A stretch of DNA of 60,542 bases from Lachnospiraceae bacterium. GTDB taxonomy: Bacteria; Bacillota; Clostridia; Lachnospirales; Lachnospiraceae. Below, in pieces: positions 16,919 through 24,538 of the stretch (its first letter is position 1; each line of letters opens with the position of its first letter). Position numbers and translations under genes: made by a program. Under the pieces are notes generated by a model. That model had not been told where the DNA came from. It did not search any database and saw only the letters and a list, made by a program, of their open reading frames with translations. Where the stretch lies: positions 1-60,542 of the forward strand of contig JAAWOG010000015.1 in assembly GCA_022799355.1 (NCBI GenBank). The letters run 5' to 3'.

Positions 16919-17420
16919 ATTTGCTCCTTTAAAAGCTATTTAAATTGAAATTCACTCTGTGAAAGGATTTTTACTCTCTCTGCCGCTCTTTCTTCTCATG
17001 TATCTGGTGTATCCATTCTGGTAATTTCCAAATAACGTCATCTTCGGCAATTTAATATTGCTCATATTATATCAGGTTTTTAAAATAATTCCCATAACTA
17101 TCACCAATATTCCCTACAGATCCGTATTACTTCTATAATCCTCCAACAACTGTTCTATGAAACATTATACTCCATTTTCGGAATAATACAAATCTTATAG
17201 GAATAATATTCTCCGACTTTCGGAATAAAATCTACATTGTTCTATCAGCCAGCCTAAATCATTTACAATCCGGTATTTGCTATTATTCGGCTGTCTGCGC
17301 ATAATTATATACTGATACAATTTGAAGAAAGAATACGGAGAATCCGGCGGACGGACGATTCAGCGCAACCGGAAAATAGGTTGGAGTAAATGAATTTGAA
17401 TAAAATTTTAAAAAATCCCC
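16919..17420. other. AT-rich intergenic stretch
   Basis: I see no gene here. A TATAAT on the minus strand (17066-17071) with a weak TGGGAA 17 bases upstream could serve the AlbA-type gene. Between 17174 and 17226 three GGAATAA elements recur (two preceded by TTTC), the middle one forming the near-palindrome GGAATAATATTC, which looks like an operator but has no identified regulator. Confidence 0.4.
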
Positions 17421-17424
17421 TTGG

Positions 17425-17815
17425 GTAACGTATTGCTTGTAACGCTGCGGCGTATCCGTTAGGACAGTACTATGATACCCGCGGTATTTTAACGCCCAGC
17501 GAAATCTCTGAAGGCGGCAGGCGACTTTATTCAGAGGACGACTTTAATCGAATAAAAACCATCTGCTTTCTTCGTGATGTTGGCATTTCAATTAACAGCA
17601 TAGGAGAGTTGCTGTCTAAAACTAACCTCAGCAGCGTCATTTCTGCTTTGCTTGAACAGCAGGAACAACTTCTTCGTAAAGAAATAAGCGAGAGACAGGC
17701 AAAGATTGTACAGTTTTCTCTGCAAAAGGCATTAAATGTATACTCGATATGCTCCTTGTATACTTCCGTGCAAACCACAAGCAATCCCACTTTCCCCACA
17801 TGGGGTACTACATAG
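17425..17815 (+). pseudogene. MerR-family regulator pseudogene
   Basis: Translated in pieces, the plus strand gives CGVSVRTV, then in another frame YYDTRGILTPSE, GGRRLYSEDDFNRI and CFLRDVGISINSIGELL, followed by a coiled-coil-like stretch (EQQEQLLRKEISERQAK): a MerR DNA-binding domain and dimerisation helix. The frame changes between VRTV and YYD, consistent with loss of five bases from a CAGTA duplication, and further indels precede CGV. The C-terminus stops early. No intact start exists. It is the only plus-strand gene in the 11-kb spoVA-splitting segment. Confidence 0.75.
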
Positions 17816-17844
17816 TCGCTAATTACTTTTACCTAATTTCTTGA

Positions 17845-18138
17845 CTATTCATTAACCCGTTCAACTTTGATAATAACAGGTCTTAACCCATCATTACATG
17901 AACAAATTGCCACACCTTTATGTTTGGGGGCAATCCAATCATTAGAATACCAGCCTTCCGCGCCATTTGCCAATGCGAATACATATTGATAAATTGCTTT
18001 CCACGCTTCATCACAAAAGCCCTCTGGTTTTGCATAATCGGCATAGAATACCTGTCCTTCTTTCATCAAAGGCCAAACCAGGGCAGCGAACCATCCCATC
18101 CGCTGCCCTGCTCCTAAAAGCCTCTCCCAATCATACAA
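17845..18138 (-). CDS. TIGR04076 family protein with a lost N-terminus
   Basis: Residues from about 24 on match the TIGR04076 family: MKEGQVFY, KPEGFCDEAWKAIYQYVF and VAICSCNDGLRPVI. Its function is unknown to me. Relatives begin with a different segment ending in CP-x-x-KEGQ; here the first 23 residues look like read-through of other DNA, and the frame opens only at a TTG overlapping the end of spoVAC. An inner ATG at 18099 has AGGAG about ten bases upstream and could start a shorter protein. It is best read as a gene whose 5' end was replaced at the breakpoint beside spoVAC. Confidence 0.55.
   Translation of the reverse strand: MYDWERLLGAGQRMGWFAALVWPLMKEGQVFYADYAKPEGFCDEAWKAIYQYVFALANGAEGWYSNDWIAPKHKGVAICSCNDGLRPVIIKVERVNE
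18078..18107. repeat. 9-bp inverted repeat at the spoVAC-side boundary
   Basis: AGGGCAGCG and CGCTGCCCT are perfect reverse complements separated by 12 bases. No T run follows on either strand, so it is not a terminator. It sits exactly where the TIGR04076 gene loses its normal N-terminus. Confidence 0.4.
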
Positions 18139-18589
18139 TTCCTGTCATCTTCCCAATCCAGTACAAAACCCCCAGCACCCAGCTTGTAAAGATCCCGTAC
18201 AAAATAACCGGTCCCGCGATCGTAAAGATTTTACACCCGACGCCGTACACCTGTCCCTCTTTCTGGTATTCGATCGCCGCGGCAGATACCGAATTGGCAA
18301 AGCCCGTGATCGGTACCAGCGCCCCGGCGCCGCCGAATTTCACCAGTTTCTGGTACAGATTAAACCCTGTCAGAATTGCGCTCGCAAGTACCAGCAGCAT
18401 GGCGCACCAGCTCCCCGCCGTATCCTTATCTATCCCGTACCTCTGCTGTGCCGTATTTAAAATCGCCTGCCCGATCACGCAGATGATACCGCCCACTAAA
18501 AAAGCTTTTGCCATCTGCAGTGCCAGATTGTTCTTCGGCGTAACCTCCTTCACATATTCCGCATATTCCTGTTTTTTCTGCTCGTCCAT
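18131..18589 (-). CDS. spoVAC: Stage V sporulation protein AC
   Basis: A 152-residue membrane protein, the mechanosensitive channel component of the SpoVA dipicolinate transporter in the forespore inner membrane. The N-terminus is charged (KEVTPKNNLALQMAKAF), followed by several hydrophobic segments with GGIICVIGQ and GAGALVPITGFANS, conserved in the family. Its ribosome site is GAGAGGAAG. It follows spoVAB by 42 bases. spoVAD, the usual next gene, is missing here and found at 5,958-7,019. Confidence 0.93.
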   Translation of the reverse strand: MDEQKKQEYAEYVKEVTPKNNLALQMAKAFLVGGIICVIGQAILNTAQQRYGIDKDTAGSWCAMLLVLASAILTGFNLYQKLVKFGGAGALVPITGFANSVSAAAIEYQKEGQVYGVGCKIFTIAGPVILYGIFTSWVLGVLYWIGKMTGIV

Positions 18590-18631
18590 CTCTTTTCTTC
18601 CTCTCCTCTCTCCAAACTGCCCCTTTTACCG

Positions 18632-19138
18632 TCATCCCGGAAAAAATCCTCCCTGCCAGAAATAATAAAAACTGCCGACAAGTTTCCCCACCGCCACCGC
18701 CAGCACCGCCGTCCCCAGCCCGTGCCGAAAGGATGTCCTTCTGGCAAAAATAGGGATACTGTCAAGCATCTCCGCGATCGCAAGCGCAAGACATCCCACG
18801 AACATCCCGATAAACAGTCCTGCTATCCCCAAAAATACCTCTCCTCCGATATCCAGCACGGACACCAGTGCGCCGCCTCCCATGGAAAAAAGCTGTTCTC
18901 TCAGCCATTCTCCCGCGCATCCCATCACCGGGATCGCGCTGAACAGCGTGCCGAGCACCGCCCCCGCCGTAATACATCCCTCGTATAAAAATATCTTTTT
19001 CGCGGTGTGGGTGGTTCCCACAAACCGGGGCGTCAGCCCGACCGCCAGCAGTACCGTAAAAATACCTGCCGAGACCAAAAGTCCTGCCGAGAGCCCGAAA
19101 ACCGCCAGAAACAGGAACATTCCGCTATTTTGTATCAA
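18632..19138 (-). CDS. spoVAB: Stage V sporulation protein AB
   Basis: A 168-residue integral membrane protein with about four to five hydrophobic helices, a component of the SpoVA complex. Family-typical stretches are GLSAGLLVSAGIF, GLTPRFVGTTHTAK and LDSIPIFARRT. The likely start is TTG 19138 behind GGAGAGG, giving a 14-base overlap with spoVAA; the alternative ATG 19120 lacks a ribosome site. Confidence 0.88.
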   Translation of the reverse strand: MIQNSGMFLFLAVFGLSAGLLVSAGIFTVLLAVGLTPRFVGTTHTAKKIFLYEGCITAGAVLGTLFSAIPVMGCAGEWLREQLFSMGGGALVSVLDIGGEVFLGIAGLFIGMFVGCLALAIAEMLDSIPIFARRTSFRHGLGTAVLAVAVGKLVGSFYYFWQGGFFPG

Positions 19139-19754
19139 CTTCCTCTCCCTCCCTGCCTGCCGTCTTGATCAGTGCCTTTTCCACATCCTCTTCATAGATT
19201 GCCATCTCCACCTCTATGGGCGTGGGATCTTTCGTGAGCCTCCTGCCGCCGATATGATTAAAAAAGATTATAATACCCGCCGCCAGTCCGATGCTGTAGC
19301 TGACTTCCAATACCGTAAAGCCGCTCGACTCCTCCCCCATCACCAGCTCATAATATTTTGCAAAGACATCCACAATACCGATATCATTATGAAAAGCCAT
19401 GATCGTAAAAGACGCCCCGAAAAAACAGACAAAAGAGACCAGCAAAATTTTGAGCGCTTCCACAAAGCCCTTCTTTTTCTCCACATAAACCCGCTCCGCG
19501 ATCATATCCGGCTCCCCGATGCTCTCCACCTCCACGCCGGAAACCGCTCCCTTCACCAGTTCGATCACTTCCGTCATGCTGATATAAAAACGCCTCTTCC
19601 CGTTCTCATGAAAGGTGTGCAGCTTGATCGCCTTCACCCTTGCCAGGATCGCCTTATCTTCACAATACAGGCTGGCAATGTCCTTCAAAAACACATCGTC
19701 CGCCTGCATCTGCGTATTCCGCTCCGCCTTTATATAAACCGTCTCCTGTGCCAT
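19125..19754 (-). CDS. spoVAA: Stage V sporulation protein AA
   Basis: A 209-residue protein of the SpoVA complex with a soluble N-terminal half (VYIKAERNTQ, VFLKDIASLYC) and two C-terminal membrane helices (about 110-135 and 150-175). ATG 19754 has GGCGGAG just upstream. It is the first spoVA gene after sigF, with a 140-base gap that holds a sigma-G-type promoter, so the spoVA block can be switched on later than spoIIA. Confidence 0.9.
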   Translation of the reverse strand: MAQETVYIKAERNTQMQADDVFLKDIASLYCEDKAILARVKAIKLHTFHENGKRRFYISMTEVIELVKGAVSGVEVESIGEPDMIAERVYVEKKKGFVEALKILLVSFVCFFGASFTIMAFHNDIGIVDVFAKYYELVMGEESSGFTVLEVSYSIGLAAGIIIFFNHIGGRRLTKDPTPIEVEMAIYEEDVEKALIKTAGREGEEVDTK

Positions 19755-19790
19755 ACTCCGCCCGCCTCTTTCTTTACTAACCGTTCTGCT

Positions 19791-19820
19791 TATTATGACC
19801 AGGCAGGCTTTTCATTATGC
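19791..19820 (-). promoter_or_regulatory. Sigma-G-type promoter of spoVAA
   Basis: On the minus strand GCATA (19816-19820), an 18-bp spacer and CATAATA (19791-19797) match the sigma-G consensus GHATR-N17/18-CATNNTA fully. The start point would be about 30 bases before the spoVAA ATG. In Bacillus the spoVA operon is a known sigma-G target. Confidence 0.65.
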
Positions 19821-19894
19821 ACATCCTTCTATTGAAATTTCAATCTTCCGTTCAAAATCAAATTTCCTCCCGGCGTCCGTTATACCCGAAACCT

Positions 19895-20614
19895 TTACAT
19901 CACCGCCCTCTCTCTCATCCGCCGCAAAATCCTCTTCTCCAGCCTGCTCACCTGTACCTGGCTGATGCCCAGTCTGGCGGCCACCTCCGTCTGCGTCTTT
20001 CCCTGAAAATAGCGCAGCCGTATCAGCTCCTTCTCCTCCCCGGCAAGTTCGGAGAGAAGCTGCTTCAAGAGCATATGGTTCAGCAGCTTTTCTTTTTCAT
20101 TGCTCTTGCTGGCGATCTGGTCCACCAGATAAATCTCATTGCCGTCACTCTGGTAGATGGACCTGTAGATCGATTCCACCTCCGCCCCGGCATCCATCGC
20201 CATAACCACTTCCTCCGTTGAAAGCCCCGTCACCTTCGCCACTTCCTCCAGCGTAGGCTCCCGCCCGTTCTCATGCTGAAACTGTTCCCTTGCCCGGGTG
20301 ATTTTCCAGCCGTTTTCTTTCAGGCTCCTGCTCACCTTCACCAGGCCGTCGTCCCGCAGAAACCGCTTGATTTCACCGGAAATCATAGGCACCGCATAGG
20401 TCGAAAATTTTACGTCAAAGGCAAGGTCAAACTTGTCCACCGCCTTCATCAGTCCGATACAGCCGATCTGGAAAAGGTCCTCCGCATCCACGCCCCTGTT
20501 TAAAAACCGTTTCACAATATGATGCACCAGTCCCAGGTTTTTCTCAATCAGTACCTCTCTTGCCATCTTATCTCCTGCATGGGATTTTTCGATCAGCACT
20601 GACATCTCTTCCAT
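19895..20614 (-). CDS. sigF: RNA polymerase sporulation sigma factor SigF
   Basis: A 239-residue sigma-70 family factor that directs early forespore transcription. Region 2 (NLGLVHHIVKRFLNRG, DLFQIGCIGLMKAVDKFD, FSTYAVPMISGEIKRFLRDD) and region 4 (LIRLRYFQGKTQTEVAARLGISQVQVSRLEK) are clear. ATG 20614 is used because its GGAG ribosome site overlaps the spoIIAB stop codon; the longer open frame runs into spoIIAB. The spoIIAA-spoIIAB-sigF order identifies it as sigma F rather than sigma G. Confidence 0.94.
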   Translation of the reverse strand: MEEMSVLIEKSHAGDKMAREVLIEKNLGLVHHIVKRFLNRGVDAEDLFQIGCIGLMKAVDKFDLAFDVKFSTYAVPMISGEIKRFLRDDGLVKVSRSLKENGWKITRAREQFQHENGREPTLEEVAKVTGLSTEEVVMAMDAGAEVESIYRSIYQSDGNEIYLVDQIASKSNEKEKLLNHMLLKQLLSELAGEEKELIRLRYFQGKTQTEVAARLGISQVQVSRLEKRILRRMRERAVM

Positions 20615-20616
20615 AG

Positions 20617-21138
20617 CTACTCCAATTCCTCCAGCCACGGTATGCTGCCCAGCTTCTTTTCCATCACGACCTTGCACCCCATCTCCGGCGCAGAGAGCAC
20701 CTGCAGATCATCCATAAAAGCCTCCATAAAAGCAAATCCCATGCCGGAACGCTCAAGCTCCGGTTTTGTTGTAAAAAGAGGCTCCAAAGCCTGCTCCACA
20801 TTGTCGATTCCCCGCCCGTTATCCTCTATCTCCACAAGCAGCACATCCCCCTCTATGCGGCAGTGCATCCGCACCTTCCCGCTGCTGATCTCCCGGGGGC
20901 ACTGCATCCGTCCCGGCACATACCCCTGCACATTGCCGTAGCCGTGAATAATGGCGTTTGTCACCGCCTCCGATACCGCGGTTTTCACATCCGCCATCTC
21001 CTCCATCGTCGGATTTAAGGGAGCGATAAACGCCGACACCGCCATCCTGGCAAACCCTTCGTTGCAGGAAATGGCGTCAAACTCCATCCGCAGCTCATTA
21101 TCATACCCCCTGCTGATTTTCTTTTCTTCCTGTTTCAT
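20617..21138 (-). CDS. spoIIAB: Anti-sigma F factor and serine kinase SpoIIAB
   Basis: A 173-residue GHKL ATPase that holds sigma F inactive and phosphorylates SpoIIAA. N-box SEAVTNAIIHGY, G1 box EDNGRGID and G2 region LFTTKPELERSGMGFAFME are all present. At 173 residues it exceeds the usual 140-150 because about 15 extra residues (YVPGRMQCPREISSGK) sit in the loop after the N-box. The start has GGAGG eight bases upstream. It lies 15 bases after spoIIAA and two bases before sigF. Confidence 0.93.
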   Translation of the reverse strand: MKQEEKKISRGYDNELRMEFDAISCNEGFARMAVSAFIAPLNPTMEEMADVKTAVSEAVTNAIIHGYGNVQGYVPGRMQCPREISSGKVRMHCRIEGDVLLVEIEDNGRGIDNVEQALEPLFTTKPELERSGMGFAFMEAFMDDLQVLSAPEMGCKVVMEKKLGSIPWLEELE

Positions 21139-21153
21139 CCGTATCTCCTCCCC

Positions 21154-21462
21154 TTATTCCATAATTTCCATGATTCTGGACAAACCCGATATGTACAGGA
21201 TTCTGCGTATCTGCCTGTCCGCGTGAATGGCATAGACTCTCCCGCCCAGACAGGCTATCTTCTTGTACCTGCCCATAATGATACCCACGCCGGAACTGTC
21301 CATAAACTTTGTGTCCTCAAAATCAAACACGATCCCCTGAATGGAATCCTGCATCAGGAAGGAATCCGCCTTCCTGCTGATAGCCCCCGACTGATGATGG
21401 TCGATCTCAGCCGGCATCCTTACCATCAGAAAGTTGTCGATTACTTTGAAATCCGCCTCCAT
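21154..21462 (-). CDS. spoIIAA: Anti-sigma F factor antagonist SpoIIAA
   Basis: A 102-residue STAS-domain protein; its unphosphorylated form frees sigma F from SpoIIAB. The phosphorylated serine lies in FMDSSGVGIIMGRY, as in all SpoIIAA proteins. AAGGGGAA is its ribosome site. A strong terminator for the upstream gene ends only 28 bases before this ATG, leaving no room for a normal promoter between them. Confidence 0.94.
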   Translation of the reverse strand: MEADFKVIDNFLMVRMPAEIDHHQSGAISRKADSFLMQDSIQGIVFDFEDTKFMDSSGVGIIMGRYKKIACLGGRVYAIHADRQIRRILYISGLSRIMEIME

Positions 21463-21490
21463 ATAAAATTCCCCTTTCCAAAAATGAAAT

Positions 21491-21535
21491 AAAAAAAGAA
21501 AGAGAACGCCCCGCTTATCGGCATTCTCTTTCGTA
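21491..21535 (-). terminator. Terminator between the TPR gene and spoIIAA
   Basis: Minus-strand stem GAAAGAGAATGCC pairing with GGGGCGTTCTCTTTC (one or two imperfect pairs) around a GATAAGC loop, followed by seven T (21491-21497). It ends the transcript of the TPR gene. Confidence 0.85.
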
Positions 21536-21560
21536 TGATATATAATATTAACTTTTTTAT

Positions 21561-22994
21561 TTAGCCCTGCATATTTCTTATCTCTTCCAGATAATCCTCA
21601 CTGCGCCTTGCCCGCTCCGTCCCGGAGAAATTATCTACCACAAGCTGATAATAAGTTGCCGCATTGACATAATCCTCATTCCTGTAATAGGCATTCGCGA
21701 GGTTATAGACCACATCGATATTTCCCGAATCATAGATATACGCCTTCTCCAGATTCTGTACCGCATCTGCGTACACTTCCTGCCGGTAAGCCGCCATACC
21801 GTCCTCATAGTAGGTCTTTGCCACGCTCGGTCCCACCGCCTCCAAAAGACTCTTATAAACCGCCTGGAAGGACTCCGAGGTCTCCGTCAGCGTCACTTCG
21901 CTCTGAATGCTCTCGAGATAGGACGCCACCTGCTCCACATCCTCCGGATTTTTCAGATACCCGTTCACCGCGGAGAGCATATTGTCCATGATCTGGATCG
22001 TTCCGTCCGATCCCACATAGGCTTCCATCTCCGAGCGCAGATCATTGTTCTCTCTCTGCAGCGTATCCAGCCTCTGCTGCAGGTCATTGGTTGTCGCCGA
22101 TTCCGCCGCAAGCTGCTCGCTGACGTTCTTCAGCTGATCGCTGACACTGTCCCTGGCCGCCTGGATTCTCGCCGGCAGGATCAAAAATATGGTCATTGCC
22201 ACCCCGATTGCCAGACCAATCAGCAAATACAATATCGCCGAAAAGCTGACGCCCTTGGGCTCCTTCACATCCAGCGGCTGGATGATCATCTCATTCCCGC
22301 TCTGATAGCGCAGTATCTCATCCGCCTTTTCCTTTTTCTTCTTTTTCAGTGCCCTGCCGCCATCCTCCGTTTCCTCCGGATGGAGCATCAGGTTCACCTC
22401 TTTCAGATACCGCCTGGTGGTGGTATTTCCCGCATCAATCTGCTCACAGCGCAGAAGCTCCCGCTCCGCCCTCTGCCAGTCCTCCGCGTCAATATACAAA
22501 AGCGCTAACAACTGATGCGCCCTGATATATTTCGGATTCAGCGACAATACTTTCTTTAGCTGGATGATCGCCAGGTCTTTGGATTCCTGATTACAGTACA
22601 AAAGCGCCTGATTATATTTTTTGATCGTTTTATTGATCGTGTCAAGTCTGGTCGGATTGCTCTGCACGATCTCAATATAGTCATCCGCAATATTCTTTTT
22701 CGGGCGCAGATTTTTACTGATCACCCACTCGCTTAGGGCTGCCACAACTTCCCCTGTCTCAAAATAGACAAGCCCCAGCAGATTTCTTGCCTCCACATTA
22801 TTCTTATTAAATTTCAAACACTGGCGTAAACTCTGGATTGCACCCGTCAGATCCCTGACGCCTGCCTTTTCCAGCCCTTCGTTATAAAAACTGTTGGATA
22901 TTTTTATAACTTTTTTATATACGGAAACATCCGCGCCGCAGTTTGTGCAGAACTCATGCTCCGACAGATTGCAGCCGCAATTATAACATACCAT
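21561..22994 (-). CDS. Zinc-ribbon, TPR and coiled-coil membrane protein
   Basis: A 477-residue protein of unknown specific role. Order seen: an N-terminal zinc ribbon (CYNCGCN and FCTNCG, residues 3-20), cytoplasmic TPR-like helices (about 35-205), a Lys-rich segment (KKKKKEK), one membrane helix (about 250-275), an external coiled coil (about 280-325) and two more TPR units near the C-terminus (VQNLEKAYIYDSGNIDVVYNLANAYY). TPRs therefore lie on both sides of the membrane. It is last in a minus-strand run after folC and the 52-residue gene, and just upstream of spoIIA, ending in its own terminator. It may be a scaffold in envelope or sporulation processes; that is inference. Confidence 0.75.
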   Translation of the reverse strand: MVCYNCGCNLSEHEFCTNCGADVSVYKKVIKISNSFYNEGLEKAGVRDLTGAIQSLRQCLKFNKNNVEARNLLGLVYFETGEVVAALSEWVISKNLRPKKNIADDYIEIVQSNPTRLDTINKTIKKYNQALLYCNQESKDLAIIQLKKVLSLNPKYIRAHQLLALLYIDAEDWQRAERELLRCEQIDAGNTTTRRYLKEVNLMLHPEETEDGGRALKKKKKEKADEILRYQSGNEMIIQPLDVKEPKGVSFSAILYLLIGLAIGVAMTIFLILPARIQAARDSVSDQLKNVSEQLAAESATTNDLQQRLDTLQRENNDLRSEMEAYVGSDGTIQIMDNMLSAVNGYLKNPEDVEQVASYLESIQSEVTLTETSESFQAVYKSLLEAVGPSVAKTYYEDGMAAYRQEVYADAVQNLEKAYIYDSGNIDVVYNLANAYYRNEDYVNAATYYQLVVDNFSGTERARRSEDYLEEIRNMQG

Positions 22995-23009
22995 CCAATA
23001 AACTCCTGT

Positions 23010-23168
23010 TTACTCTTCCTCTTCCAACTCAAGCTCTCTGGCTTCTTTCACTACCTTCACCACCAGATCCGCCATATCCGTCATATCCTGATTATAGATC
23101 GCGTCCTCCGCGTCCTCCACTTCCAGGCTGGGATGAAACTTCTTGATTTCCTCTTCAAAATTAATCAT
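23010..23168 (-). CDS. Small acidic protein, 52 residues
   Basis: Between folC and the TPR gene the minus strand has ATG 23168 preceded by GGAG eight bases away. It opens 52 codons: MINFEEEIKKFHPSLEVE, an acidic alanine-rich middle, then DLVVKVVKEARELELEEEE. It is strongly acidic with a helical C-terminus and no membrane segment. Coding is supported by the ribosome site, the clean frame and the tight fit between neighbours (15 bases before the TPR start, 59 after folC). I do not know its function. Confidence 0.65.
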   Translation of the reverse strand: MINFEEEIKKFHPSLEVEDAEDAIYNQDMTDMADLVVKVVKEARELELEEEE

Positions 23169-23227
23169 TTACTTTCTCCGTTAACCATCCGCTTCCCGAC
23201 TGCTCCGCCGCTTTTTTGGCGAATGCT

Positions 23228-24538
23228 TTATCCCCCCCTGACAAGAGCCATCACTTCTCCCGCCAGATACAAAGAACCGGCTATATAAATTTTACTTCCT
23301 GCCGCCCTTTGATGCAGACAGTACGTAAAAGCTTCTCTCAACTCTTCTATTACGGTTACCTTTTTCTCTCCGAACAAAGCGGCCAGTTCCCTGACAGGCG
23401 CCGCCCTGGGACTCTCTATCTTTGTGACAATGATTTCCTCAAACAACCCGGACGCCGCTATTTCCCCGATCATCTCCCCGCAGGCTTTCTCCGCAAGTGA
23501 TGAGTACAGTAAAACATGGCTCATCTTTGTCTTTTCCTCACTCCACATCCTGTCCGCTTTGACGCTTTCCAAAAACGCCTTCACTCCGTCGGGATTATGG
23601 GCGCCGTCCAGATACACCCCCGGCAGAACCTCTTCCAGCCTGCCTTCCCAGTGTGCATCCGCAAGCCCCGCAAGCAGATCCTCCCCGGACACTTTCACTT
23701 CATTACGCTCTCCGAGCACTGCCAGAGCCCTGATGCAAAGCGCCGCATTTTCCTGCTGATAGAGGGCTTTTGTGGAAAGATGAAAGGTACTATATTTATA
23801 ATACCCAGAGTAATAAGAAAAATCAATGCCTTTCTCATCATATTTTTTCAGGCAGATTTCCTCCGGTTTCACCGAAAAAGCCCCAGATTCCGCCCTTTTC
23901 GCACTTTTTTCTATCACGGCGGATACTTTTTTATTGTTCGCAAAATAGACGAGAGGTATTCCTTTTTTGACAATTCCCGCTTTTTCCGCCGCAATTTCCT
24001 CCAAAGTCTCCCCCAGATACTCCGTATGGTCCATGCCGATCCCTGTTATAATACTGATGCAGGGAGAGGGAAAAGAGTTTGTGGCGTCCAGTCTGCCGCC
24101 CAGACCGGTCTCCAGAATGATGATATCGGGCTTTTGCTTTTCAAAATACAGCATTGCCATAAAATAGAGGTACTCAAAATAGCTGGGATGATATGATGCC
24201 CCGCCTTTTTTATCGCACGCCTCCCTCACCTGCCCAAAAACCGCGGTAAAATCCTCCCCGGAAATCAGTTCGCCGTCAAGACGTATCCTCTCCCGGATAT
24301 CCACAAGGTGGGGCGAAATAAACAGGCCCGTTTTATAGCCCGCCCTTATCAGCACGGACTGCAAATAGGCACAGACGGAACCTTTTCCGTTCGTGCCTGC
24401 CACATGGATCACTTTTCTGTCCTGACAGGGACTCGAAAGCCTCCTGTAAAAAGCCCTCGTGTCCTCCATCGTATTTTTTTTCACAAACTTCGGAATATGA
24501 TTGATATATTCCTGCGCTTCCTGAAAAGCCCGTATCAT
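23228..24538 (-). CDS. folC: Folylpolyglutamate synthase / dihydrofolate synthase
   Basis: A 436-residue Mur-ligase-like enzyme that adds glutamate to folates and, in bifunctional members, makes dihydrofolate from dihydropteroate. The P-loop HVAGTNGKGSV (about residues 45-55), the SPHLVDIRERI loop and ETGLGGRLDATN are diagnostic. Its ATG overlaps the valS stop as ATGA, so the two are translationally coupled, a linkage (valS-folC) common in Firmicutes. Confidence 0.93.
   Translation of the reverse strand: MIRAFQEAQEYINHIPKFVKKNTMEDTRAFYRRLSSPCQDRKVIHVAGTNGKGSVCAYLQSVLIRAGYKTGLFISPHLVDIRERIRLDGELISGEDFTAVFGQVREACDKKGGASYHPSYFEYLYFMAMLYFEKQKPDIIILETGLGGRLDATNSFPSPCISIITGIGMDHTEYLGETLEEIAAEKAGIVKKGIPLVYFANNKKVSAVIEKSAKRAESGAFSVKPEEICLKKYDEKGIDFSYYSGYYKYSTFHLSTKALYQQENAALCIRALAVLGERNEVKVSGEDLLAGLADAHWEGRLEEVLPGVYLDGAHNPDGVKAFLESVKADRMWSEEKTKMSHVLLYSSLAEKACGEMIGEIAASGLFEEIIVTKIESPRAAPVRELAALFGEKKVTVIEELREAFTYCLHQRAAGSKIYIAGSLYLAGEVMALVRGG

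Noticed and set aside
18882-19835. 317-codon plus-strand open frame
   Set aside because: It is antisense to spoVAB and spoVAA, whose identity is clear.
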